A DNA stretch of 64,000 bases from Stereocaulon alpinum (taxonomy: Eukaryota; Ascomycota; Lecanoromycetes; Lecanorales; Stereocaulaceae). This document shows, in pieces, positions 12,047 to 22,865 of the stretch; within the stretch, counting starts at the first letter, position 1; every line of letters starts with the position of its first letter. The DNA is taken from assembly GCA_018257865.1 (NCBI GenBank), contig JAEUBA010000001.1, positions 806,001 to 870,000 of the forward strand. The letters are read 5' to 3'. The notes beneath the pieces are model-generated. The model was not told the DNA's origin. It worked only from the letters and a program-made list of their open reading frames with translations, and ran no database searches. The translations under genes were made by a program, and so were the position numbers.

Positions 12047-13725
12047 ATGGCTCACATCTTCATGTTCCTAGTAGGCAAGACCACATCCTATACAGAGAAG
12101 TATATCTCCAAGCGAGCAGACTCGATGCGAGACATGCTCCGCCAGAATTGGTTCTTGGGCTTGACATGTTTTGGAGGCCCAGCAGTCCATTTCCAGATTG
12201 CAAGTATCAGAATGTCGTCCTTGCCGTGCCTTCCAGCTTATATACGAAGCAGTTCCGTCAGCGTTTTGTTGATAAGTACGGCTGGTTATCAGACGAGGCA
12301 GTGAGTTCAGGAAGAATTCATATGGCCAGTTGTGAATGACTCAACCGTGTCTCCAGTATAAGGAGATGTTTGCCCTTTGTCAAGCGCTCCCCGGCCCAGG
12401 GAGCACCAAAATGATATATGCTATCAACGTCATCCATGGCGGATACGTTGCTGGCATACTTTCCTTCTTAATATGGAGGTGGGTAGTGTCCCCTACTTCG
12501 CACATTGGCTGTGTGCTTAGAGGCATCACTTAGTCTTCCAGGTGCCATCGCAGCGTACGCTCTCGCCGTCGGTGTGAACAGGATCAGCGATACCTTACCG
12601 TCCGTCGTGTATGCCCTTCTATCAGGTCTGAATGCGGCCACAGTTGGCATAATTGCACTAGCAGCTGTTCAATTGTCCCAAAAGGCGGCTACGGACAAGA
12701 TAACGCGCATTCTAGTATTCCTAGGAGGTAGCGCTGGTTTATTATACAACACTCTTTGGTATTTCCCGGTCTTGATGGTCCTGGGGGCTGTGACCACGGT
12801 TATATGGGACTACAGATGGTGCCACAACGCTATCGACGCCGCCAGAGCACGGATGAAGAGGTCGCGCAGTCGGCTTAATACCAGCAGGGAGGAAGGTCAA
12901 CCGGTGGAGCCAACAATGTTGCAGGATGTTATCCGACCCGAAGGACTGAGTGATGCAGTATCTTCCTCCGTGCAAACAGGGGCAGCTGCATCCCGAAGAT
13001 ACCCATATTCTGAGGAAACCGAAGAGCAGGTGGTAGCAACTCCAGAGACCAATGTACTCTCTTGGAAGTTTGGAGTCACTGTAATCAGCTGTTTCTTCCT
13101 CACTTTCACAGCCATCATGATTGTGCGTGGGACAGTGCAGGATCAACCGTTCGGTTTCAGGGTCTTCGCCAATCTCTACCTTGCGGGAACCATAATCTTC
13201 GGCGGTGGTCCTGTGGTCATTCCCTTGTTGAGAGAGTATGTTGTAGCGGAAGGATGGGTGTCACCGCGTAATTTCCTCCTTGGCTTGGCCATCTGCCAGG
13301 CCTATCCAGGTCCAAATTTCAACTTCGCCGTCTATCTGGGAGCACTCGCCGTCGCCGGACATTTGAATGCAGCTGCTGGAGCCATCATAGGCTACATTGC
13401 CATATTCGGACCCGGTATAATCCTGCACACAGGTACCATGAGCCTCTGGAAAATCCTACGCAACATTCGGTGGTTTGGCTCTGCACTACGTGGAATAAAT
13501 GCCACTGCTGTTGGTCTCATATACACTGCAGTGTACCGTTTGTGGGAGCAAGGACTCCTGAGCGAGACGTTCGCCTCCGGCTCTTCTCTTGGTCTCGATC
13601 CTTGGTGGCTTGTAGTGACGGCAACTTCGTTTGTTGGGGGTCATTGGTTCAATGTCCCTGCGCCTGCCACTATTGTTCTAGGTGGGATCATGGGGATAGT
13701 ATGGTACGGTGTCACAAAGACTTGA
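12047..13725 (+). CDS. Chromate ion transporter (CHR family), 504 aa
   Basis: Four exons (12047-12199, 12253-12300, 12357-12478, 12534-13725) encode 504 residues. The protein has the duplicated CHR architecture. The N-terminal half carries FGGPAVHFQI and QALPGPGSTK; the C-terminal half carries FGGGPVVIPLL and QAYPGPNFNF. A hydrophilic linker lies at roughly residues 230-290, and about ten hydrophobic segments are present. The family moves chromate across the plasma membrane; bacterial ChrA proteins export it, and the Neurospora homolog was reported to increase chromate sensitivity, so direction in fungi is uncertain. Intron 1 (12200-12252) has a GC donor (GCAAGT) and CAG acceptor; the nearby GT donor breaks the frame before the conserved FRQRFVDKYGW block. 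Introns 2 and 3 are GT-AG (56 and 55 nt). The start is the first in-frame ATG. Confidence 0.9.
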
Positions 13726-14216
13726 TGGGTTCTGTTGCTTCAAGGGCCAAATGGTCCAAGATGCCACTCGCTTGCAGAAAATTTTTTCTGATCTTTCACA
13801 GCATGTGAGCGGGATCATCCCTCTTTTCTAGCCTTCTAGAGCAGATATCTTCCAATCCTTTGCTCCATTAAGCTTCAATGCTCTCTATTTCGAGGATCCA
13901 AAAGTCTAATCGAATTCACGAGATTGGATAGTCAAGCGAACCTAAACCTTGAGCGGGTATTGCATGCCGCCGTGAGACGCTGGCCGTGAGTCCAAGTAGG
14001 CTCCTGGAGAGTGGAGTGTGGTCAATCGCTCTTGCCATGTTTGTATCTAGCATCTCGCAACATTCGAGGTCTCTGTTTGATTCCCTCCTTAATGTCTAAT
14101 CCACCTTATTCCTATAGTGTCTTTTAACCTACAAACTCGATTGATCGAAGTTGACAGCCTGATTCTCAACTCGTTCAGGGTCGAAGCCTCTTCTTGGACG
14201 TCTCTGGACAAGTGCA
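13726..14216. other. Intergenic
   Basis: This holds the 3' flank of the transporter and the 5' flank of the next gene. No other feature is recognised. Confidence 0.5.
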
Positions 14217-15931
14217 ATGCATGAAGAGGACAACGACCACCAAGACTCTACAACCATTCGAATAGACGAAGCCGCTGGGCAATCTTTGCTGAATGAAAGC
14301 CATGAGATTCTACTTGTACCACGCCATAAGCTCGCGAGGATAGCTAGCCCCCAGAAACCAGTCAGTTCATGTATCGACATATTGGAAAGTGCACTGCATC
14401 CGTCTACCCTTGCACCGGAAGAGGTTGATCCCACGATAGCTGATGAGTGCGGAAGAGGCTATAGCTTACGTGTTCACATGGACAGTAATGCATGGGACGT
14501 AATACACAAAGAAGTGATGGATTGGCGGGACTCGAGTTGGTCCTCGATGCACCTTCCAGGGAACCGAATGTGTACGATCTTCACGACGCAATTATCATTG
14601 GAGCATGTTGATGCTAATGTCACCGAGTAGATTTCACATTGTGCTTGCCGTCATGGAAGCCGAAACAACCAGCGTTACCTATAGACGATGATGGTCGGGA
14701 GCGGCAAATCGTTGTTCAGCTTGTTGCTATACAGCTCCTCGCAAGCTGTTTCTCACTACTCCACGGAATAGATACATTGACTCTACGTTCCGGTTGGTAC
14801 CGCCAGGGACATCGGCTAGGTGAGAATGGCACGACCAGCCGACTTGTAAGTAGTCTCAGGCAGCATTCGCAACGGATACATTCGCCAGCGTTTGGGCATC
14901 AAGCTCGCAACAACTCAGCAGATTTTTTGTGGCCGATCTCAGATAATAAACCAAGGGAAGCACGTCTTGCAGAGCAAGTCTCCCGCAACCGAGTGTCTAG
15001 ACACAGAGGGGCTAGACAGAAGAGGTCAAAATCTCGCAGTGAGGAGGCTCATGGAATTGATGAGTCCGACGAGAGCAATAGTCAGCATCGCTTCCCATCT
15101 AGACGCCATAGACGCCTCCACAGAAGTAATAGAAGATTGACAATTTTTCAAATCCATCCACTAAGGAGATATAATTCTCCTCGACCAACATCGCAGTACT
15201 CGGGCGAGACGGGTCGTCAGCACAACATACTGAGTGTTTTCGAAGACTTTCGATACCATAAGATCGGTAATGAGGATCATGCTTGTTCACTTGAGCCAAT
15301 TGTGCGTGCAGAGCGCCACCCTGTCTACGTTCAGCCTGTGAAAGATTACGTCATAAGGAGGTGGAAATTATTACGATCGAGAAGCCACAATTATCCCCCT
15401 GAGCGGATTGCGGCTTGGAACAATGCAAGTCGTCCGAACTATCAACGCACCATTCCAACAACTTCGGGAGAGTCAAACCAACTTAGTTGTCGCACCCACA
15501 TAATGACGATGATTCAGGAATGTGGGAGTACTTCGGGTATGTCACCCGACAGTCCTTCTACGATGATGTCAAGTGCACTATCAGGCTCTGCAATGCCCGA
15601 GCCACCAAACAGCCCCAAGAGCCTGGTCGAGGACTTGTCAACTTATGCCAAATTGCAGTCGCGGATCTCGGTGCATTGGGGCTCACAAAGCCAACCTCAC
15701 TTAGGTGAAACGATGGTTGAATTTCCGTCTATCTCGCTTGGAGATCGGATACTTGAAGGACCTATGGGAGCATTAGACTCAGCTCAGACACGCAACAGAA
15801 CCTCCACATCTGGAACAACAGTCAACCATCCACGAGTCATTGCTGAGGTGTCTCCTGATACAAAGGAAGGTGACAGCAACGGCAGCACATCCTTCAGTAC
15901 TCCTCGACGAGGAAAGCAGCCATTTCTGTAG
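14217..15931 (+). CDS. Hypothetical protein, 551 aa
   Basis: Two exons, 14217-14571 and 14631-15931, are joined by a 59-nt intron with donor GTACGA, branch-like GCTAAT and TAG acceptor; the join restores one frame of 552 codons. Without splicing the first exon ends at a stop 60 nt later. The protein has an acidic N-terminus, a block around residues 100-135 (WSSMHLPGNRMYF then LCLPSWK), a hydrophobic helix near IVVQLVAIQLLASCFSLL, an Arg/Ser-rich basic stretch (RNRVSRHRGARQKRSKSR) and a Ser/Pro-rich tail. I do not recognise a family. It may be nuclear or RNA-associated because of the basic patch, but that is weak. Confidence 0.55.
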
Positions 15932-16368
15932 TGGGACGAGGGATTCTTCAGGACAAAGCTATATATTAAACTCTGCATTGTTGCATAAAACATGTAGAGC
16001 TGAAACATGCAAGAAACGCACGTTTGCTGTAACGAATCGCGAGATCGGGTTCAGAAATGGGTACGATTGTACAATGAGACAAGCCGCCGATCCAATAGTC
16101 GAACAGCTGGGAATTAAGTGTTGTTTGGAGCAGCAGTAAAAAGTGAATAATTGTGTGACCCTGCTAGGCGACGCTAGCGAAAGTGGCTATCAAAAACATA
16201 CACAAACCTACCGTATTCAACACCACCTCAGCGTCTTTCCGGCAACCTCAACCCACAATCCTTTGAAGACACATAAATCCCACATTCCTTTGAAATCGGC
16301 ACTCTGTAGCCATATTTCCTAAGATTCTTACCTGAGTCACTCTTCATCTGCCATACAGATTTTCCACC
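15932..16368. other. Intergenic
   Basis: The 3' flank of one gene and the promoter of the next. No further feature is seen. Confidence 0.5.
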
Positions 16369-18462
16369 ATGCGTTCACTGAAGCCACTCGTTCTTGTTGG
16401 CATAGGCGCTATTGCAGCCACAGCAGAGTAAGTTGGAAGGTGCAATACGCGTTTTAGATCCAGCTTAACACGCCTGCCACCAAATACTCATGCCATCTAG
16501 AACAATTTAATGCTGACGTATGTCAAAGGGTCGACTCTGCGTGCAATAGCCCCATAACGACAGGTAAGCTTGTCTCTCTTGGCTGTTTTGATGGCGTTGA
16601 CCTTGTTCCAGTCTACGTCACAGTACCTTCCTCGCCAACCACAGAGACCATTTACGCAGTCAGCCCAGGATCCTCAGCCGTCGAGACTGGAGCAGTAGCT
16701 TCGAATGCTGTTACCACAGTTGTCACGAATTCGTTAGTGTCTACGGCAACCGTCAGCATACTCCAGGATACTACTCCTGCCGGTGTGTATTCTTTCACGG
16801 AAAACAATGGCACCACGACCTGGCTGGGTGGACAGGCACCACCGTCCTCGCTTTCATTCCTCACTAGCACTGCTTTCATCACTCTGCAGCCGGTTCTCAC
16901 CCTGAGTTTTCCTGTTTCTGAAGGGCAATCTGCTCAATCGACAAGCTACATCACACAGATATTGTCATCAACCATCACTATCACGGAGACTTCCACTTTG
17001 ACTCTAAAAGAGAAAACCTCCTCTGCATCCTCGTCAGCTGCCGGAGCGTACACTCGACTGGCACCAAACGGTTGGAACGCAACAACACTAGTCAGTGTCA
17101 AAGCTGCTGCGACGGCAGCCGGTTCGATCACGCCGTTACCGTATGAATCAGCATCTAGACTTGGGACGGCATCACCCTCGGCCAATTCCCCCCGCAAGTC
17201 CGTCCGTCTTCTCAAGGCTAGACAAGCAGCGGAAGAATTTATCAGCGCAACCATAGACGGTGTTCTTGTTTCGTGGGCGAATAATTATGACGGTCCAGCC
17301 CCATCGATCCCAGAGGCCACTTCGTCAACTTCAGGGGCAATTTCATCAACTCTGGAGGCGAGCTATACCTTTATTCCAGTAACTGCAACAGTACCAGCAC
17401 TTGGATCCTTTCTTCCTAGTAAGTGTCATGAATGCTACTTAGGTAGGTCACTCATCTAACGTGTTTTAGCAACGTCTGTTTCACCGCCTTTAGAAGTCGC
17501 TACATCAACTCCAGACGCAAGCTATATGCCTGTACCAGTCACCGCAACAGCGTCAGCTTCGGGACCAATTTCTGCTAGTAAGTGCTCCCAACACTGTCCC
17601 ATCTGATAGATAAGCTTACTGTCTTCAAGCAACATCAATTTTGTCCTCAACCCTGTTGCAGATAAGCTCGAGTCCTTCAGACGTCCCAGCGACAACTATG
17701 CATGTCTCAAGCTCCAGTCCGCCAATTAAATCCCTATCGGTACCATCGCTTCCTTCTTCAAGCATCTTGTCAAAAGCATCGACATCTCTTGTTCCTGCAG
17801 CGACTACCACAGCCTCACCATGTGGCGGCCTTAATATGTCACCTCAATTCATCATCGATTTTGATGATCTTCCGCATTTCTCTACTGGTTTAGAACCCAA
17901 TGATACGGACACGCCTCCCATCTTCAATCCTTACCGCAAGTTGTACTTCGAAGGACACTTCGGCTATGTTCCTCCACCAACGGATCCTTTCCAACCTCAC
18001 TCTCCTCCGCAGCTTGCAGTCTATCGGGAGGAGGGTCTCAATATCACCCCCGCCCTCGACAATACAGGCGAGCGAGGTTCGCCTGATGCAGGTCTATTGT
18101 TGATTGGTGAGATCGGAGCTGGTCCTCGGGCTTATGATAGCGCTTATTGGATCGATGCCTATTCAGCGTGGCTCGGGTGTGCGAATAGCGGTCCCAACGA
18201 TTGCACTATCACAGTCCAAGGATACGTCTCGGGAGATGAAACAAGCCTCGTTACCCAGGAATTTACTCAACCATCCTGCCCTGGACTGAAGAACTGCTTG
18301 TTGACTTTAGTTGAGTTCGGCAATGGCTTTCGCGCCTTGACAGGTCTTCAGATCATTGCCACGGTCGATAGCAAACCAGTGGACTGGTATCTGGATGATC
18401 TTGCACTCGGATGGTCCAACAACACCTGCGCTGCACAGATGAAACGTTCGTCATCTGAGTAG
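16369..18462 (+). CDS. Secreted Ser/Thr-rich wall-type protein with duplicated exon, about 613 aa
   Basis: Exon 1 (16369-16427) encodes a clear signal peptide, MRSLKPLVLVGIGAIAATA. The main exons are 16612-17418, 17470-17577 and 17630-18462. The small exon between exon 1 and 16612 ends at 16563, but its start is uncertain: the TAG acceptor at 16500 gives an immediate in-frame stop, whereas AAAG (ending 16528, after a TGCTGAC branch-like site) or AATAG (ending 16549) keep the frame. Residues about 35-400 are rich in Ser, Thr, Ala and Val, as in O-mannosylated wall proteins. The C-terminal 215 residues form a globular domain with FDDLP, FGYVPPP, SAYWIDAYSAWLGC and VDWYLDDLALGW, with several Cys. 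I believe this is the fungal domain DUF7371 (recalled, not searched). No GPI signal or membrane helix is seen. Exon 4 is a copy of the end of exon 3. Confidence 0.8.
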
Positions 18463-18800
18463 GGAAGTGGTGTAGATTCGATGGGTGGAGGCAGGGTGGA
18501 GGGAGATGAGTCTGGCGCAGGACGCTTTCAATTCTTGATAATACCTTTTGCACTTTGGCTAGGCATAGACTATAGGGATACATAGCAAGTAGCTTGCACG
18601 TAGACTTATGTAGAAAGCACACACGTGATGCATAGAAGCCGGCTGACAAGAAATGAACATGCGCCGGTTAAACTTCGGTTGGACAGCGATTTTCCAGAGC
18701 GTCGTTATGGGGCTTGACTGACAAAACTAAATCACCTCCACAGTCGCAGCATCTATCAACTCCACCATACCTCTCCCACCCTCGTCGCCATCCATTTGAC
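18463..18800. other. Short convergent intergenic gap
   Basis: This lies between two convergent 3' ends. No feature is recognised. Confidence 0.5.
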
Positions 18801-19609
18801 TCAAGCCACCCCCCCATCCACTCTCACAACTTGCCCACTAAGCCAACTACTTCCCCCTCCACTCAACCACACAATCACCTCCGCAGTCTCCTCTGGCTTC
18901 CCAATTTGTCCCATCGGACTGAACCCCGCAATCATCTTCAACAACTGCTCCGACTTACCTTTATTAAACACGTCCGTACCCGTCGGTCCTGGTGCCACGC
19001 AATTGACACAAATTCCCTTGGCGGCAAGATCTTTGGACATGACGCGGGTCATTTGCTCGATGGCGCCTTTGGTTGCGTTGTAGAGGAGGTAAGGGGGCGT
19101 TACTGTTGAGGCTATGCATAGATTTGTGGAGATGAGGACTATGTGCGAGGAGGTGGCCATGTGGGATGCTGCTTTCTAGAAGATGAATTGGCACATGGGA
19201 ACGAGAATTGACGGCTGGTTGTGGCTTGGAGAGTGAAATACCTGGGCGAGGAAGTATGGTCCTTTGACATTCAGACGCGCCATGTTGTCAAAGTCTTCTT
19301 CATTTGTGTGCTCTAGGTCTCTCATCAATAGCATCCCGGCGCACGGGATCAAGATGTCGATTTTCCCGAAGTGCTTTACGGTTTTGGAAACCAGGTTCTC
19401 GATGGCGGGAATGCTGCCTGCATCGCTTTAATGGCGAGGGCACGGTCTGAGCCAATCTCCTTGACAACAGCATCAGCGGCGCCGGAGTCGCTGGAATAGT
19501 TGATTACGACGTTGGCGCCGCTGCGGGCGAGGAGAAGCGCTGTAGCTGCTCCAATGCCTTTGCTGCCGCCAGTTATTGGGGTGGTTTTGCCTGTGAAGGG
19601 GGCGGACAT
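18801..19609 (-). pseudogene. Short-chain dehydrogenase/reductase with a one-base frameshift
   Basis: The start is ATG 19609 and the stop lies at 18801-18803. The N-terminal frame has the NAD(P)-binding TGGSKGIG motif, then loses its frame at about 19424-19426, where one base appears to be missing: AIKA continues as DAGSIPAIENLVSKTVKHFGK one frame over. After a 66-nt intron (19176-19241, GT-TAG) the protein resumes with an ISTNLC segment at the usual catalytic-Ser region, the catalytic YNATK motif (Y-x3-K), PGPTGTDVF and VRVDGGVA. The full protein would be close to the 250 residues usual for classical SDR enzymes, with all catalytic elements intact apart from the frameshift. It could be a recent pseudogene or a one-base assembly error. 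Substrate unknown. Confidence 0.8.
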
Positions 19610-21575
19610 CTTGCGTGAGTATGTGAGATGATTGTGTAAGGCTCGGTCGTTATGCGTATCTGGGTCAACTAGGTGTAAGTTTCCAAGTTTGAAGGAATGG
19701 GTGGACCGCAGTATTTAGCCCTTTTCATATCTACTCGTTGTGGCTTTTGTCAACTACATCAGGATCATCGACAACTTGTGATCTTGTTCGCTCAATGTTC
19801 CTTGAGAGACTACTAGGACAAGGCCGACGAACAGCGGGTGCATGCATTTTGTAGAGTCATTGAAACCCGTCAGGAACCTTAGCCAACTCCCGTTTTGGTC
19901 GGCGCTATCTCGGCCTGAGAGTGGGTCTTCTAGTGCTGGAAAAAAACCGTAGCCATCTAGATAGATTGTATGTCACTAACAAAATTCTGCAAAAAGGGCT
20001 TGACATTATTGCAAAAGACATGGGAGTAAGAGCCGAATGTTGCGAACCCATCAATGCGGCACCAGCGGGGAGATAAACGCCTGATGAATTGTTAAGCGTG
20101 AGGAATTCGAAACTGCAATGTTGTTGAAGAAAAGAACTACAATTTTCGCGATTTTCGCAAGATGGTTAGTCCAAGTCTGGCAGGGACCCAACAGGCTCCC
20201 GTTTCACGACTCGGAATGAAGCGCGGCTTGGACCTTCAGTGTGTCAATAATATACTACAACACTGTTACTTCTGTCGCTGCTTATGATACATGTGCTGTG
20301 ACTCCAAGCTTGTTTCCCCTTCCACTGAATTCAGGGCAACATCGGAAGGCTGTGCCATGGCTTGTATAGAAGACGTCCGCCTTTCCGTCCTCAATGGCTG
20401 CTGAGATCGGTAGATTGTATGCCTGCATGCCCAACTTTTTCCGACCAACTGAAAGGCTGGCTGTGCCATGGCGATGAGGGTGAGAGTGGTAATACGGTGC
20501 CCTGGACGAACACCACATTACTGCGTCTTTCGCCGCCGCGTTTTGTACAGTTCATCATCTCCGCCACTTCGTATGAGGATGTTACTCGTGTTCTTTCTCA
20601 TTAAGCATCCGCGCTGAGTCCATAAGCTAGCTCTCGAATACAACAGAAAAGCAAAACGGCGTAGGACCTTTTGCAATTTCCGAACGCTGTATGCGTGATT
20701 TCTTTGTGTATCTCACGGTTCTTCTGCTGTCATCATTCTCTTTCGCCAGCACTAGCGGTCAAGTGTCCGCTTCGTTACGAACATTGTTCCGAATAGTCGA
20801 GCGTTCGTCGTGTTGGGGTGATGTGTGCAATGTTGCGTCCTGGCCACGTCGGAGACCTGTGTCCCGCAGGTTGAGAAGAGCAGGATCTTTCGGTATGTGG
20901 CTGAAGACTTTTCGGCCAAGCTCCTCTGAGGGAGAGAGTTCAGCGCTTGAGAGCTGGTGGTGTAAACGCATATGATGTTTGTGCGTAGTATAATGTAAGC
21001 TGAGATGATGCCTTAATGGCTGAGCTTGGGCTTGGAAGAGAATGGACAATAGATTTAGATAGAGGAGGCCAATTGAGAGATACATTGTTCCAAGGAGGCT
21101 ACTCTTCTGGTTTCCAAGTCAACTGTAGCGACAGCTAAGTCGAGAGGAGGCGGGCACCATTGAACGCTTGCGCAGTAAAGTTCGCAGTGAGCAACAAGGG
21201 AATGCAGAAAGTAAACGGAGCATAGACTCTTAAGTACGCTGGAGGGGAAGTATGTGTGGGCCTCTGGTATGCGGCAACAACCAGCATTCCAGACAGTGGA
21301 CCATTGCGCATTTGGATGTCTCAGGTATGAAGCCGACCACCACGGGCTCACAGGGTCCGGGCAATATGCATAAGAGCCTCGTGCGGTGAGACCTCGCCTA
21401 CCTGCAGGAAGAACGATAGGCCGCCGTTCTCTGCATTTATTTCGTGAAAGGCGCGCCTCGCATTTGCAAAACGTAGCTGAAACACTTGACAAAAGGAAAA
21501 CAGGGAATGCACGCAATATTTTCCGATATCTGAATGTAGAACATTTCGATCAGTGATTGACGAGGGTGCTAGAGG
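19610..21575. other. Intergenic with two antisense signal-peptide ORFs
   Basis: Most of this stretch has no coding signal. At 20691-20975 (plus, 94 aa) and 20759-21085 (minus, 108 aa) two ATG-started frames overlap on opposite strands, and both begin with signal-peptide-like sequences. Neither has a recognised domain, so I do not call either as a gene. Confidence 0.4.
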
Positions 21576-22865
21576 ATGGCAGACTCGGAGCCGTCGTATA
21601 TTGACTATGAGACCTTTCTTGACCCCGACTTCTCACCGTCCTCGTTCGCCAATTCACTGGTTTTAGCAACTAACAACCCTTCAGACACGCCATTGGATCT
21701 CTCCACGCCGCTTTCGAGGGTTCTCTTTGATGTACAGGAGATCGATACTCACATACATACTCTGACTACGAAGTCTGCTCTCCCGCTCCTCAATTACACC
21801 AGGGAACAAGATGAGGCTGGACGGCGCATTGTCACCGAGGTGGAGGCACAGGTCGCGTCCCTTACAGATGGATATCAACGGCTAGAAAGAGAAGTCATAC
21901 AGCGATATGAGACTGCTGATGAGGTCCGCATTACTGTTGAGAGGCTATGGCAGACTGTGAAAATTGGGCGCGCTGTGGGCAGATGTTTACTACTAGGCCG
22001 ACAGCTTGAAGCTCAGATGGGCGAAGTGGGCACAAATACTGCAGGAAAGAAGGAGGATCATAGAGCCATGATACGTGCAGCCACTACACTTCTGTCCATT
22101 CGCCAATTGCTTGCTGCCTCTGGTCCTGATGAGGAGGGAGAGCATCTATCACGCATTCACCTAATTACGAATCTGCAATCCTCGCTACTTGTCACCACTG
22201 ACACCGGTCTTCAGAATCGTGGACAACAGATTATCCGCGAGTTCTCAATGTCCTCGCTTGCTCCTTCACCGAGTGGTCCCACTACCTACGCCCAGTCAGA
22301 GGAGACAAAGGCCCGAACAACGTCTGCCCTGTTGACCCTCCAACTTTTGTCCCCACAACTGGTCCTGTCCGCCCTTCAATCGTACCTGCGGACCTCGTTG
22401 ACCTCTTCTCTTGCCTCTATTGCTCGAGCTCTTGCAAACCTACCCAACCTCGACCGCACCCTTCTAGAAGTGGCTGCTCGCTGCCAAAACATTGTCGCTC
22501 TCGAGTCCTTGCTTGAAACTGTCAAGCCACTCGCAAAGCCTACAACAACGGATCTCACTAAAGGTGAGAGTGAGCCATCTAACTTCCTACACCCACTACT
22601 TGCCGCGTTAGACACTTCGTCTCTGCCTTCATACTTCTGGCGTAGCCTGGCTGAAGGGCTGGCTGGAAGAGTTTCAGACTTGATATCTCGAGGTGGCGTG
22701 AACGCAAGGACGTTGAGAAGTCAACGAGAGAGAGTGAGGGAGAGCATTAGAGATTGCGTTTTTAAAGGAAGCCAGGGGCCTGGAGGGGTACGGGGCCGAG
22801 AAGGGACGTGGGAAAGAGAAGCAGCGGTAATGGTCGGCAGTGTGGTAGGAGCTTTGGGAAGATAA
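21576..22865 (+). CDS. COG5: Conserved oligomeric Golgi complex subunit 5
   Basis: A single exon of 429 residues runs from ATG 21576 to TAA. The N-terminus (YIDYETFLDPDFSPSSFAN, then PLDLSTPLSRVLFDVQEID) matches the fungal COG5 pattern as I know it, followed by a long helical coil (residues 60-160) and further helices. COG5 is a lobe B subunit of the COG tethering complex, which captures retrograde vesicles at the Golgi and keeps glycosylation enzymes in place. It is a peripheral, cytosolic-face protein. No membrane segment is seen, as expected. The length is in the usual range for fungal orthologs, which are shorter than the animal protein. Confidence 0.85.
   Translation: MADSEPSYIDYETFLDPDFSPSSFANSLVLATNNPSDTPLDLSTPLSRVLFDVQEIDTHIHTLTTKSALPLLNYTREQDEAGRRIVTEVEAQVASLTDGYQRLEREVIQRYETADEVRITVERLWQTVKIGRAVGRCLLLGRQLEAQMGEVGTNTAGKKEDHRAMIRAATTLLSIRQLLAASGPDEEGEHLSRIHLITNLQSSLLVTTDTGLQNRGQQIIREFSMSSLAPSPSGPTTYAQSEETKARTTSALLTLQLLSPQLVLSALQSYLRTSLTSSLASIARALANLPNLDRTLLEVAARCQNIVALESLLETVKPLAKPTTTDLTKGESEPSNFLHPLLAALDTSSLPSYFWRSLAEGLAGRVSDLISRGGVNARTLRSQRERVRESIRDCVFKGSQGPGGVRGREGTWEREAAVMVGSVVGALGR

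Noticed and set aside
21055..21516. 153-codon minus ORF with hydrophobic N-terminus and many Cys
   Set aside because: It has no ATG (it begins at TTG) and no recognisable pattern.
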